A DNA stretch of 64,000 nucleotides from Sandaracinaceae bacterium (GCA_017881055.1 JADGRF010000116.1:1-64000), one strand, 5' to 3'. Shown: positions 1 through 9,489, counted from the stretch's first letter. Numbers and translations are program-made. The notes: a model not told the origin generated them from the letters alone.

Positions 1-1
1 C

Positions 2-265
2 ATCTACGACTTCGAAGAGAAGCTCGCCGAGACTGTGCGCGGCCAGCTGAACTCCCTGCGCCACGAGATCCGTCACCAGAACATCGACCGCGCAGTGTTC
101 TTGCTCGTGAACGCAATCCCGAGCGTGATTCGCGCCTCCGTCGAGGCCGACACCGAAGGCAAGAACGACAGCCTGCTAGCCGGCGAAGTCACCGACATGA
201 TCCTGCGCTACCTAGTCTACGTCCCGAGCGCGATCGAGTCGGGAACCTTCGCAGCAGTGGCCTGA
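2..265 (+). CDS. C-terminal end of a probable TetR-family regulator, cut by the window edge
   Basis: An open frame runs in from the left edge and ends at TGA 263-265, giving 87 codons with no start in view. The helical sequence, with a hydrophobic stretch (FLLVNAIPSVI) followed by a final helix ending in DMILRYL, resembles the ligand-binding C-terminal domain of TetR-type repressors. These often end in a pattern like 'EL...l.rYL'. The DNA-binding N-terminus would lie outside the window, so the family call is an inference. The neighbour on the opposite strand is a fatty-acyl-CoA ligase, a common partner of TetR regulators of lipid metabolism, although the two genes are convergent here. It could also be another all-helical protein. 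Confidence 0.45.
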   Translation: MYDFEEKLAETVRGQLNSLRHEIRHQNIDRAVFLLVNAIPSVIRASVEADTEGKNDSLLAGEVTDMILRYLVYVPSAIESGTFAAVA

Positions 266-281
266 AGAACGCCGCAGCTGG

Positions 282-408
282 TGATTTGGGTGCGATTTGG
301 GTGTGAGAGCGAGCGCGCCCGGAGCGAGGTGAGGGAGCGTACTCTTGTACGTGACTGAGTCCGAGTGAGGACGTAAGCCGCTATCACGCCCAAAGCGCGC
401 CCAAATCA
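282..408. repeat. Long imperfect inverted repeat at a convergent gene junction, with nested CGTAC hairpin
   Basis: Arms 282-310 and 380-408 pair over 29 positions with two mismatches and two G-T wobbles. The right arm runs through the TGA of the acyl-CoA ligase. Nested inside is a perfect hairpin, CGTAC (338-342) / GTACG (347-351), with loop TCTT. The nested core and its flanks (AG before, TGA after) recur in the element at 36358-36430, also between convergent genes. The structure could act as a bidirectional transcription terminator or be a small non-autonomous repeat. No T-tract follows it. Confidence 0.6.
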
Positions 409-2160
409 GGTACGCAGCGTGCCGTTCGTGATCGCCTCGTAGAGAGACGGTTCGAGCGGCACGTAGGCGTTTTGCGCTGGGTGCATGAAGTACAGCGGAT
501 CGCGCAGGCTGCGCGGATCGTAGCCTTCCTTCTGCAGGTCCGTCTTCTTGAGCTTGAATGTGCCGGTGGTCTGCAGCTCGGGCATGATGCGCACGAACAA
601 GGGGCGCGAGTAGCTCGGCAACGCGTCGACGACGTGCGCGTGGAAGGCCGCTGCGTCGAAGGGATGACCGTCGGCTAGCACCAGGGCCGCCATGCCTGCA
701 CGGCCCTCGGTGCCGGGCACCTGCACGCCATACACGTTCACCTCGCGCACGGGCAACCACTTCGAGATCTGCTCCTGAACCTCGGAGGTCGCGACGTTCT
801 CGCCCTTCCAGCGGAAGGTGTCGCCGAGCCGATCCATGAAGTACAGATTGCCTGCACGGTCCGTACGCAAGAGATCGCCGGTGTTGAACCAGGCATCGCC
901 CTTCTCGAAGGCGCCGTGCACGACCTTCTTCTCGCTAGCGGCTTTGTCGTGATAGCCGTCGAACTCGCCGCGCGGACGAATCTTGCCAAGCAGGATGCCC
1001 GGCTCGCCGGCCTTCGCCTTGATGAACAAGCCGCGTGAGTCGCGCACGAAGCTCTGGCCCTCTTCGTCCCAGCGCGCCAGCGCCATGCCTGGCAGCAGCC
1101 GCCCTACCGAGCCGACCTTGCCGAACAGGTTGATCGTGATGCAGTTGCCTTCGGTAGCGCCGTAGAACTCGGCGATGCGCTCGATACCGAAGCGCTGCTG
1201 AAACGCCTCCCAGATATCGGGGCGCAGCCCGTTGCCGGAGATCACGCGCACCTTGTGCTGTCGATCCGTTGGCGACGGCTCGGCGTTCATCAAGTAACGA
1301 CACAGCTCGCCGATGTAGATGAACGACGTCGCGCCCTGCGCGCGGATCTCTTCCCAGAAGCGCGTGCGCGAGAACTTGCGCGACAGCGCCATGGTGATGC
1401 CCGCGGTCACTGCGCTGCTGGTCGCGAGCAGCACCGAGTTGCTGTGGTACAGCGGCAAGCAATTGTAGAGCACGTCGCCAGGGTGATAGCGGAACGCTGC
1501 ACCGGCCCACACGCGACCGCCGCGGAAGAAGCGGTGATGACGAATGATCGCCGCCTTCGGCATGCCCGTCGTACCGCTCGTGTAGATGTATGCCGCTTGA
1601 TCGGAGAGCTTGTGCTGGCCCGTCTCGCTCGGGTTCTCGCTCGAGGCCTCCGTGAGTCGGCGACCGAACACGGGCACGTCGACCTCAGCCGGATTCTCCT
1701 CGTCCATGTCGACGTCGACGGGGACGCCCGACGCCATGTGACTGCGACACGCGCTGAACTGCGCCCAAATCTCCGAGCCGACGATCACGTGCTTCGGCGA
1801 GCAGACCTTCAGCGCGTGCACCAACGTATCGCCCTGCCCGTGCGTGTTGATCAGGCTCGAGACCGCGCCGATCTTGTGCAGCGCGAACATGTGCCAGATG
1901 AACTCGGGCCGGTTCTCCATCACGAGCGCGACCACGTCGCCCTTCACGATGCCGAGCGCCTTGTACGCATGCGCGTGGCGATTGATCAGCGCGTTGGCTT
2001 CGCCGTAGCTGTAGCGCCGCTCGCCATAGAGCAGGAACGCGCGATCGGCCCGCTGCGCCGCGTGGCGCTCCAGTTGGTACGCGATGGTCTGGTTCGAGCT
2101 AGGGCTGTAAAGGGCGAAGCCCTGGATGAGCTTCAGCGTGCGCTCGATGGCGTAGAGCAT
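406..2160 (-). CDS. Long/very-long-chain fatty-acyl-CoA ligase (FATP/FadD6-like)
   Basis: AMP-forming acyl-CoA synthetase of 584 residues that activates fatty acids to acyl-CoA through an acyl-adenylate. The phosphate-binding motif YTSGTTGMPKA lies near residue 190. The adenylate-binding FYGATEGN and the hinge region NTGDLLRTD...MDRLGDTFRWKGENV follow in the usual order. The FRWKGENV signature is typical of the very-long-chain/FATP branch. An upstream in-frame start exists at 2232. The ATG at 2160 is preferred because AGAGGA lies about six bases upstream and homology starts just after it. The gene is monocistronic here, convergent with the TetR-like gene and divergent from the Cys-rich lipoprotein. 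The exact chain-length preference cannot be read from the sequence. Confidence 0.9.
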   Translation of the reverse strand: MLYAIERTLKLIQGFALYSPSSNQTIAYQLERHAAQRADRAFLLYGERRYSYGEANALINRHAHAYKALGIVKGDVVALVMENRPEFIWHMFALHKIGAVSSLINTHGQGDTLVHALKVCSPKHVIVGSEIWAQFSACRSHMASGVPVDVDMDEENPAEVDVPVFGRRLTEASSENPSETGQHKLSDQAAYIYTSGTTGMPKAAIIRHHRFFRGGRVWAGAAFRYHPGDVLYNCLPLYHSNSVLLATSSAVTAGITMALSRKFSRTRFWEEIRAQGATSFIYIGELCRYLMNAEPSPTDRQHKVRVISGNGLRPDIWEAFQQRFGIERIAEFYGATEGNCITINLFGKVGSVGRLLPGMALARWDEEGQSFVRDSRGLFIKAKAGEPGILLGKIRPRGEFDGYHDKAASEKKVVHGAFEKGDAWFNTGDLLRTDRAGNLYFMDRLGDTFRWKGENVATSEVQEQISKWLPVREVNVYGVQVPGTEGRAGMAALVLADGHPFDAAAFHAHVVDALPSYSRPLFVRIMPELQTTGTFKLKKTDLQKEGYDPRSLRDPLYFMHPAQNAYVPLEPSLYEAITNGTLRT

Positions 2161-2375
2161 GAACGTCCTCTGCGGTGCGGCGTGTGCTGCGTGGGGCCTG
2201 GCGGGGGAGCCAGGGGGCCGAACGTCTAACATGAATCACGGTGCTTTCGACACGGTCCCGCATCGCGAACGGAGCATGCCCGTCCTCGAACCGAGACACC
2301 CGCGCCTGGCAGCGCTGAGCGGCCCGGCGTATGCTTCAACGGCTTACGGTCGCCACGGCTTTGGAGATCACTCGC

Positions 2376-3812
2376 ATGTCTCGCCCGCTTGCTTTCTTCG
2401 CGCGTTCCTTTGTTTTCGCCATGGTCGTGGCCGCGGGCTCCGCCGGTTGCTCGGACAATTCCAACAAGCTCAAAGTTCAACCCGACGCGGGCCCAGACGG
2501 CGGCGAGATCGACGCCGGTGGCGGTGGCAGTCCGGATGGCGGCAAGTCCGATGGCGGCACGACCGGCACGGGCAAGAACCCCGACGCGTGTTCGAAAGAC
2601 GCAGATTGCGCCAAGCTGACCACCGATTGCGCCGTCGGCGAGTGCAAGGCCGGCAGATGCGTGGCGGCGCCGGCCAACGAAGCAAAGAGCTGCGGGGCCG
2701 ACAAGTGCACCGTCAACGCGAGATGCTCGGCGGGCAAGTGCAAGGGTCAGCCCAAGGATTGCTCGGCGCTCGACGGCGACTGCACCAAGGGAAGCTGCCA
2801 AGCTTCGACCGGCAGGTGCGCGAAGCACGACGCCAACGAAGGCGGCCGCTGTGACGATGGGGACCTGTGCACGGTCAGCGACGTGTGCGCGGCCGGAACG
2901 TGCAACGGCGTTGCCAAGGACTGCAGCGCGCTGACCGGGGGTTGCAACATCGGCCAGTGCGACGGCAACTCGGGCGATTGCTTGCCGGTGGCAGCTGACG
3001 CAAACACGCCGTGCGACGACGGCAACCCTTGCACGATGAACGAGACTTGCGGGGCCCGCGGTGACTGCAACAACGGCACCGGCGTAACCGTCGGCACGGG
3101 TTGCAACGACTACAACTCGTGCACCACGGATGACCGTTGCGATGCGACCCGCTCGTGCACGGGCACGCCGACGCCCAGCGGCGGAACGTGCAACGACGAC
3201 AACGAGTGCACGACCGGCGAGACGTGCACCAACGCAGGCACCTGCGGCAACGGCACCCCCGACAAGATCGGCCAAGCCTGCCAAACCGCCTGCCGCAAGA
3301 GCGCCACGTGCAGTGCCGCCGGGACCTGCGACGACGCTCCAATGACCAGCTCGTTCAACCCTCAGTGCGCGCTGAACTGGTGCGGCAACGAGAGCCTGTG
3401 CGACCCCTCGTTCAAGGACGATCAGACCTGCGACTGCGGCTGCGGCAACGATGGCGCCGACTGCAACCCGTGCAGCATGCCGATGTGCACGCCCGGCGGC
3501 ATAGGCGCGCCGACCTACAAGGCAACGCGTCAGTGCGACGACACCGGCAAGCCCGTGACCGACTGCGCTCTCGCATGGATCGGCGACGGCACGTGCGACT
3601 GCGGCTGTCAGTTCCAAGACACCGACTGCCGCGGCAAAGACTGCTGTACCGACCGTACGACCGACCCCTCGAACGCCGGCTGCAGCATCGACTTCGTGGC
3701 GGACTGCGTGTGCAACCACCCGCTGAACGGCGACCCCTCGTGCTGCACGAACGTGTGGGACGCGACGTGCGCGGCCGAGGCCAAGTCGTTCGGCTGCGCG
3801 ATCTGCCCGTGA
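2376..3812 (+). CDS. Cysteine-rich repeat lipoprotein, myxobacterial type
   Basis: A 478-residue exported protein. The start at ATG 2376 gives a signal peptide (MSRPLAFFARSFVFAMVVAAG) with lipobox SAGC. After it come Asp/Gly-rich spacer sequence and then many short Cys repeats of the form CDDGNPCT...ETC...G.C, with regularly spaced cysteines up to the C-terminus. Such repeat proteins are abundant in myxobacteria and are expected at the cell surface with several disulfide bonds, but no enzymatic function is established. The near end contains two C-D-C-G-C-G-type blocks (TCDCGCGNDGADC and TCDCGCQFQDTDC) and a final CCTNVWDATCAAEA segment that is also recurrent in myxobacterial secreted proteins. 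A start at 2331 is possible but would spoil the signal peptide. Confidence 0.8.
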   Translation: MSRPLAFFARSFVFAMVVAAGSAGCSDNSNKLKVQPDAGPDGGEIDAGGGGSPDGGKSDGGTTGTGKNPDACSKDADCAKLTTDCAVGECKAGRCVAAPANEAKSCGADKCTVNARCSAGKCKGQPKDCSALDGDCTKGSCQASTGRCAKHDANEGGRCDDGDLCTVSDVCAAGTCNGVAKDCSALTGGCNIGQCDGNSGDCLPVAADANTPCDDGNPCTMNETCGARGDCNNGTGVTVGTGCNDYNSCTTDDRCDATRSCTGTPTPSGGTCNDDNECTTGETCTNAGTCGNGTPDKIGQACQTACRKSATCSAAGTCDDAPMTSSFNPQCALNWCGNESLCDPSFKDDQTCDCGCGNDGADCNPCSMPMCTPGGIGAPTYKATRQCDDTGKPVTDCALAWIGDGTCDCGCQFQDTDCRGKDCCTDRTTDPSNAGCSIDFVADCVCNHPLNGDPSCCTNVWDATCAAEAKSFGCAICP

Positions 3813-3846
3813 GGGCGCGGCTCCGAGTAGAGCAACCCGGACTCTG

Positions 3847-4283
<437 letters not shown>

Positions 4284-4287
<4 letters not shown>

Positions 4288-4949
4288 CGCTTGCCTCCCT
4301 GGACCAACCCGACCGCTGGCTTGCCGGCGGCTTCCAAACCCAACGCGCGCATGCGCACCGCGGCCTCGAACAAATAGTGGTAGCACTCGGCGTGGGTCTT
4401 GGCCTGCACCCAGTCCTTACCCCAGATATACACGCCGTGCCTGCGCACCAAGACCGCGTGCGAGCGAGGATGGGCCTTGATGGCCTCGGCCATGCTGTCC
4501 GCCAAGTCGCACTCGTGCGCGGTGTTCTCGATGATCGGTACGACCAAGCGGTCGTGGTAGCCGTGACCGCTGATGCCTTTGATCATCTCGATCTCGGTGC
4601 ACTCGAACGCGTCGCCATGCAGCAACGTGGCCAACATCGCGTACATGCTATGGCTGTGGATGACGGCTCCCGCGTCACGGAGTCGGAACGCGTTGAAGAA
4701 GAGCGGCGAGCACGCGCTTGGCCTCGAGTCCGCGCCGCTCGGTGCGTCCAGGATCGCGCCGGCCTCGTCCATCACGTAGAGGTCCTCTTCGCGGATGCGT
4801 TCCTTCTGAACACCGCTTGGAGCCATGTACACTCGACCGCCCGTACGAATGCTGATGCCGCCGCCCGTGCCGGAAACCCAGCCCTGGTCGTAGAAATGGC
4901 GGCAAAGCTGCACGATCAACTGCGGGGGCGTCAGCGTGGAGTCCATCAC
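4284..4949 (-). CDS. mtnB: Methylthioribulose-1-phosphate dehydratase
   Basis: A 221-residue class II aldolase-fold protein that dehydrates methylthioribulose-1-phosphate in methionine salvage. Zinc ligands are visible as H98 and H100 in VIHSHSMYA and H171 in RRHGVYIWG. The N-terminal region GWVSGTGGGISIR and MAPSGVQKERI are typical of MtnB/APIP1 proteins. It is the first gene of a two-gene operon and overlaps mtnD by four bases. MtnB and acireductone dioxygenase together, without a separate enolase-phosphatase here, imply that the remaining pathway steps are encoded elsewhere. Confidence 0.93.
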
Positions 4950-5019
4950 GAAAGCTGTTTAGCAGCCAAGGCCGAGCCCGTCGAGCTGGGGCCCCGAGCG
5001 CGCGGAGTCACACTCGCGC

Positions 5020-6912
5020 TCAGCTCGGGGGGTTCTGCTTTTGCTCTTCGAGCAGCCCGAGGCCGATCGCCATCGCCTTGCGCACGCGATCGAGCAGCTC
5101 GGAGTCGCTCTGCAGCTTCGCCCGCGCGCTCGAGAGGTCGGCATCGAGCGTCTTCGCTCGCGCTGCGAGCTCGTCCCGCTCGCCGGTCACCGTGCGCAGA
5201 GACTTCTCCGCGACTGCCCGCCCCTGTTCGGTCTCTTCGTGCCGCTCTTCGAGCAAGGCATAGCGGGACTCGGCCTCGGACAGCGCCTTGCCTACGCGGG
5301 CCATGTCCAACCGATGCTTGTCGGTCGCCTCCGCCAGGTCTGCCGCAGCTTTCTGTTCCAGCTGCTCGCGGGTGCGACGCAGCTCGTTCTCATGCGCAGA
5401 AAGAGCAGCCGAAAGCTCAGCCTTGTGTGCACCGGCAGCGTCCGCGAGCTTCGCGGATTGCTGAGCGAGCAGCTCGGCGCGCAGCTCGGCCAAGGCCTCG
5501 TTCTTCTCCTGCGACGCGCGCTCGGCAGCCGACTTCTGCGCGACCGCGTGCTCTTCACGCAGCTCGGACAGCTCGTCTGCATGCGCTCGCTTCTGCGCAG
5601 CCAACGCAACTGCGTGCTCTTCCTTGAGCCGTTCCGTCGTGGCGGCTTGCTCGGCACGCAGCTTCGCTTCCGTCTGAGCGTGCGCGGTGTGCGCCTCCTC
5701 GAGATCGAGGGCATGTTGCGCCTTGATCCCATCGAGCTCGACGCCCAGGTCTTTGACCTTGACTTCGCTGCGCTCCATGCGCGCTTTCATGTCGTCGAGG
5801 CGCTTCTTCGCGCTCTCTTTGTCGGTGGTCAGCGCGGCAACGACTTCATTCTTCTTGTCGACCTCGCGCTGCAACCCGTCGGCCTTGTCGCGGGTGTCCT
5901 GGAGGTCACGCTCGAGCGCGAGGCTTTTGTCGCTGCCGTCGATGAGCTGCTTGTCGCGCGCGGTGACTTGGTCCCGCAGGTCGAGCAGCTCGTGGTCTTT
6001 CTTGTTGAGCTGTTCGCGCAAGTCGAGCAGTTCGCGACTCGAGACGCCGCCCGTCTTCTTCGCCGCATCGAGCGCCTTCTCGGCTCCGGACGCGCGCTGC
6101 TCCGCCGTTGCAGAACGCTTTTCAGCGGCCTGCAGCTTCTGCTCGGCGGCGGCCAGCTCGCGCTTGAGGCGCTCGATCTCGGCGAGGCTCGCCGCGCTCG
6201 CTGCAGTTGGCTCGGCCGGCGCCGCGCTCATGCGTGGGCCCGGCGCTGAAGGAACAGGATGATGTGGAATCGATGCGCGCGTCGGCGCCGGAGCCGGCTC
6301 GGGAGCAGCTGCAACGGGCGCGGGCTTGTCGTCGTTCAACACGAGCGCATCGAGCGCTTCGTCGGCGAACTGCTCGACCTCGGCGGACGGACCGCTCGAG
6401 ACCCGCAGCTCGGGCGGAGGCGTCGTGTCGTCCGACATCACGATCACTTCTTCGTCGACGAACGCGTCTTCGATTTCGATCGTCTCCTCGTCGACCTCGG
6501 CGTGCTCGTCGTCCGCGAGCGAAGCTTCGCCCGCCCCGTTGAGCGGCACGAAGCGCTTCACGCGTTCCAGCAGCTCGGCGAAGCCGATCGGCTTACGAAT
6601 ATATTCGTCGGCACGAGTGCGCAGCTTCTTGTGCTGCTCGAAGGTCTCTTCGTCGACCTCACTCGACAGGATGACGAGCGGCACGTTTTCGAGCTCGGCG
6701 GTCTTCTTGATCTTCTTGCAGACCAGGAAGCCGTTCATGCCCGGCAGCTCGATCGTCAGCAGGATCAGATCCGGCTTCTTACCCTGAGCCAGCTCGAGAC
6801 CCGAAGGCCCATCGTACGCCACGTCGACTTGAGCACCCAGCTGTTCGAAGCTCGACTTGACGTCGTTTGCGAACGCGGTGTCACTCTCGAATACCAGAAT
6901 CCGCTGACTCAT
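5020..6912 (-). CDS. FrzS-like protein: atypical receiver domain plus long coiled coil
   Basis: A 630-residue protein. Residues 1-115 form a response-regulator receiver fold, followed by an acidic/Pro-rich linker (about 120-225) and then continuous coiled coil to residue about 620. The phosphoacceptor position is T53 (DLILLTIELPGMNG) instead of Asp, whereas the acidic pocket (E9, D11), S83/S84 and K107 are kept. It is therefore probably a pseudo-receiver, not controlled by ordinary phosphorylation. The architecture and sequence (FESDTAF..., EYIRKPI) match FrzS of Myxococcus xanthus, a polar protein needed for type IV pilus-based S-motility, whose receiver is also atypical. The gene stands alone between the anti-sigma gene and mtnB. 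A role in motility is inferred from family membership only. Confidence 0.8.
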   Translation of the reverse strand: MSQRILVFESDTAFANDVKSSFEQLGAQVDVAYDGPSGLELAQGKKPDLILLTIELPGMNGFLVCKKIKKTAELENVPLVILSSEVDEETFEQHKKLRTRADEYIRKPIGFAELLERVKRFVPLNGAGEASLADDEHAEVDEETIEIEDAFVDEEVIVMSDDTTPPPELRVSSGPSAEVEQFADEALDALVLNDDKPAPVAAAPEPAPAPTRASIPHHPVPSAPGPRMSAAPAEPTAASAASLAEIERLKRELAAAEQKLQAAEKRSATAEQRASGAEKALDAAKKTGGVSSRELLDLREQLNKKDHELLDLRDQVTARDKQLIDGSDKSLALERDLQDTRDKADGLQREVDKKNEVVAALTTDKESAKKRLDDMKARMERSEVKVKDLGVELDGIKAQHALDLEEAHTAHAQTEAKLRAEQAATTERLKEEHAVALAAQKRAHADELSELREEHAVAQKSAAERASQEKNEALAELRAELLAQQSAKLADAAGAHKAELSAALSAHENELRRTREQLEQKAAADLAEATDKHRLDMARVGKALSEAESRYALLEERHEETEQGRAVAEKSLRTVTGERDELAARAKTLDADLSSARAKLQSDSELLDRVRKAMAIGLGLLEEQKQNPPS

Positions 6913-7041
6913 CCCGTTCCTCGTCGCAACGCGCGGTTTTTGGCCAACTTCTCGGAATCACGAGGATAGTGGGCCCGATTCCGCGCTGTCAACGGAACGT
7001 TCGGAGGCGCGGTCGAATACCGCGGGATATAGTAACCAACC

Positions 7042-7890
7042 TCAGTACGGGATGCGGGCGTTCGCGACGAGGTGCAGCAGGCTGCCTTGATCCAAATCAC
7101 CGGCGAACGCGTACACGATGCCGTTCTGCTGAACGATCGGCACGGTATAGCCCTGTAGGGTGTGGTAGGTGACGTCGTGATTGCCGACGTGCGCGCGATG
7201 CGCGCCCCAGCGCTCGAGCTCGCTCTGCGACGCGAGCATGTGCGCAAGCGACGGCGGAGCCTTGAACACGACCAGCGTCAGTCGACTGTCACCAACGCTG
7301 TAGTAAAGCTTGGCAGCCTGCTGCAGACCCACCTGCGAGATGCGCGCGCCGCGCAGCTGCACCTTGGGCTCCGCGAACTCGACCGCGTGCACTTGGAAGT
7401 TGAGCTTGTTGCGGAACCAGCTCGTCGCCTGCTCCGGCATCTGCGTAGCAATCTCGGTCGGCAGCTCGTCCTTGTGCCGGTCGACGATGTCATGCACGAA
7501 CTCGAGCCCTGCGGTGGTCACGCTCGAGACCTCCGCTGCCGAGCCGGTCTGGACGCGCTCCTTGTCGGTGCCGAACACCGAACCGAGCACCAGCAACACA
7601 GACGCTGCGATCGCAGCTGCGGTCATGAAGCCGTGCATCGTCGCGTGATCGTGCTCCGACTCCGGATGCACATCGGCCAAGGCGCGCAAGACGCGAGCGC
7701 GTACGTGCGGAGGCGCGGCGGCCGGCTGCAGCTGGGCCTTCAGCTCGCTCTGCAGCGCATGCAGGAAGTCGTGCTCCGCGCGGCAATCCGCGCACACGGT
7801 AAGGTGATCTTCCAGCTCGAGCATCGGGCTCGGCTCCAGCTCTCCGTCTACGTAAGCAGAGAGGTGTCGCTCGGCACAACGGCAGTCCAT
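7042..7890 (-). CDS. Membrane-anchored zinc-finger anti-sigma factor
   Basis: A 282-residue protein. The N-terminal ZAS-type zinc motif is visible as C3/C5, H29, C33 and C36 (LEDHLTVCADC). A single membrane segment lies near residues 88-107 (FMTAAAIAASVLLVLGSVFG), followed by a 175-residue periplasmic part. It should bind the ECF sigma factor encoded immediately upstream and release it on an envelope signal. Start and stop codons of the pair share one base (TGATG), indicating coupled translation. The periplasmic part has no motif I can name. Two PRM-like short ORFs inside are shadows. Confidence 0.88.
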   Translation of the reverse strand: MDCRCAERHLSAYVDGELEPSPMLELEDHLTVCADCRAEHDFLHALQSELKAQLQPAAAPPHVRARVLRALADVHPESEHDHATMHGFMTAAAIAASVLLVLGSVFGTDKERVQTGSAAEVSSVTTAGLEFVHDIVDRHKDELPTEIATQMPEQATSWFRNKLNFQVHAVEFAEPKVQLRGARISQVGLQQAAKLYYSVGDSRLTLVVFKAPPSLAHMLASQSELERWGAHRAHVGNHDVTYHTLQGYTVPIVQQNGIVYAFAGDLDQGSLLHLVANARIPY

Positions 7891-8591
7891 CAGCCTCGAC
7901 TCCTTTGCTTCTGGTCTTTCGTGGCTTCGCGGTAGCTAGCCAACGAGATCGCGTTCGACTTGGCAGTGTCGGATCCGGATTCAAGCACAGCAACGGTTTC
8001 GGCCGGGGGTCCGCCAAGTTGCAGGCCCAGACTCTCCGCATGCTCCGCGAGCGATTGCTGCAGGCTCTTGCGCGCGCGGTGCAGGCGCGACATGACCGTG
8101 CCGATCGGACAGCCGACGACCTCGGCGATCTCTTTGTAGCTGAGCTCTTCGACGTCGGCGAGGATCACGACCGTGCGGTGGTCCTCCGGCAAGGCGGCTA
8201 GAGCAGCTTGGATTTCGCCGGACACGACCGGACGCAGCGCTGTGCCCTGGGGATCGAGCAGCGCGCGCAGCGCGCCGCGGCCCATGGTGGCGTCACCCGC
8301 GGGCTCATGGCTCATCGATTCGGCGATCGCGTGCTCGCGCACGTGACGACGGTACTTGTTCACGAACGAGTTGAACTGGATGCGCAGCAACCACGCCTTG
8401 AGATTGGTCCCGCGCTCGAACCGGTCGTAGAACCGGAGCGCCTTCACGAAGGTGTCTTGGACGAGATCCTCGGCATCCGACGGCGAACGCGTAAGGCGTA
8501 GGCCGTGGGCATACAGAGCGTCCATGTGCTGGAGCGCATCGGCCTCGAATTCCCGCTGGAGCGCGCTCTTGGATGCTTGGAAAAAGCCCAT
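7890..8591 (-). CDS. ECF-family RNA polymerase sigma factor
   Basis: A 233-residue group IV sigma factor. Region 2 is clear (ALYAHGLRLTRSPSDAEDLVQDTFVKALRFYDRF...NLKAWLLRIQFNSFVNKYR) and region 4 follows (ALPEDHRTVVILADVEELSYKEIAEVVGCPIGTVMSRLHRARKSLQ). The C-terminal 45-residue tail after region 4 is longer than the family minimum and Ser/Ala-rich. It is the first gene of an operon with its anti-sigma factor. ECF factors usually activate their own promoter. A palindrome lies in the divergent upstream region at 8657-8676, but I could not identify a clear ECF -35/-10 pair. Confidence 0.95.
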   Translation of the reverse strand: MGFFQASKSALQREFEADALQHMDALYAHGLRLTRSPSDAEDLVQDTFVKALRFYDRFERGTNLKAWLLRIQFNSFVNKYRRHVREHAIAESMSHEPAGDATMGRGALRALLDPQGTALRPVVSGEIQAALAALPEDHRTVVILADVEELSYKEIAEVVGCPIGTVMSRLHRARKSLQQSLAEHAESLGLQLGGPPAETVAVLESGSDTAKSNAISLASYREATKDQKQRSRG

Positions 8592-8656
8592 GATGTCCTT
8601 CGAGAGTTACAACAGCGACCCCTCGGCCCCTATTTCATCGGGCCGCGATTCGGTGC

Positions 8657-8676
8657 GCGTATCATAGCACATACGC
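8657..8676. promoter_or_regulatory. Candidate operator in the divergent sigma-factor promoter region
   Basis: A perfect inverted repeat, GCGTAT (8657-8662) and ATACGC (8671-8676), is separated by eight bases and centred about 75 bases upstream of the ECF sigma start. It lies between that gene and the divergent gene at 8744, where a regulator could control both. The AT-rich core (ATCATAG) is also a possible -10 region. Function is inferred from position and symmetry only. Confidence 0.3.
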
Positions 8677-8743
8677 CGTTTTCCTGGGCCGGACCGGACG
8701 GTCGGCGGTTTGCAGGCGGTTCGGCCCAGTGCAGGATGAAGGC

Positions 8744-9484
8744 ATGCCCTCTGCCGAAGAGCAAACCGCGCTCTTGGCCCGGCGCATTACGCGCATCTTG
8801 GATGGCGCGATGCGGACGGCGTATGTGCGGCACACGCTGCTCAGCATGGGCCCGGACGACGTCGCGGACCTGCTCATCATCGCGCACGCCAACGCGGAGG
8901 CACGGAGCCCGCTGCACACGAGCCTTCTGGCCTGCGTATCGATGGCGCTCGCCGACGATGCGTGCAGCGAGCTGCGCGCTGCGGTCGCATTGCTGCTCGA
9001 TGCCAGGCATCAGCCGACGCTCGCGCGCAGCTTGCGTCGCGATGCCAGCGCGGACGAAGGCGACGCGCTGCGCGTACCCGACTTCGGTCTGGGGCGTCCA
9101 ATCAGCCTCGGCGAACGCAAATCGCTTGCACGCAAGCACGATCGCGAGCTGATCGCGCGCGTATTACGGGATCCGCATCCGAGCGTGATTCGCATCCTCC
9201 TGCACAACCCGGCGGTCGTGGAGAACGACGTCGTGTTGCTCGCCGCGCGCCGGCCCGTCGCCGTGGAGGTGCTGCGAGAAGTGTTCCGCAGCGCGCGCTG
9301 GTTCGTGCGCTATCCGATCAAGCTGGCGCTCGTGCTCAACCCGTACACGCCTCTCGATGTGGCGCTGCAGATCGCGCCGTTGATCCACGAACAGGATCTG
9401 CGGCGCGTGCTCGACGCAGCCGATCTGTCGCCACAGCTCCACGAGGCCTGTCGGCGCCGCACGGAGGAGCGCTCGATTCACTGA
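8744..9484 (+). CDS. Conserved hypothetical protein, helical HEAT-like repeats
   Basis: A 246-residue soluble protein I cannot assign to a named family. It is strongly helical, and its second half contains a repeated pattern (HPSVIRILLHNPAVVENDVVLLAARRP, then VRYPIKLALVLNPYTPLDVALQIAP) of the kind seen in HEAT/leucine-rich-variant repeat proteins of myxobacteria. No catalytic motif is visible. ATG 8744 is chosen over GTG 8729 because AGGA lies seven bases upstream. The gene is divergent from the ECF sigma factor and ends six bases from the convergent tatA stop. Confidence 0.7.
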   Translation: MPSAEEQTALLARRITRILDGAMRTAYVRHTLLSMGPDDVADLLIIAHANAEARSPLHTSLLACVSMALADDACSELRAAVALLLDARHQPTLARSLRRDASADEGDALRVPDFGLGRPISLGERKSLARKHDRELIARVLRDPHPSVIRILLHNPAVVENDVVLLAARRPVAVEVLREVFRSARWFVRYPIKLALVLNPYTPLDVALQIAPLIHEQDLRRVLDAADLSPQLHEACRRRTEERSIH

Positions 9485-9489
9485 CGCGC

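Noticed and set aside
2226-3719. A 497-codon open frame on the minus strand opposite the Cys-rich lipoprotein
   Set aside because: Its composition is Ala/Val/Arg/Gly low-complexity, and it has no recognisable domain. The plus strand has a signal peptide, a lipobox and regular Cys repeats. Long antisense frames are expected in GC-rich DNA.
5041-6249. Long plus-strand frame opposite the coiled coil of the FrzS-like protein
   Set aside because: It is a Leu/Arg-rich mirror of heptad-repeat codons with no independent features.
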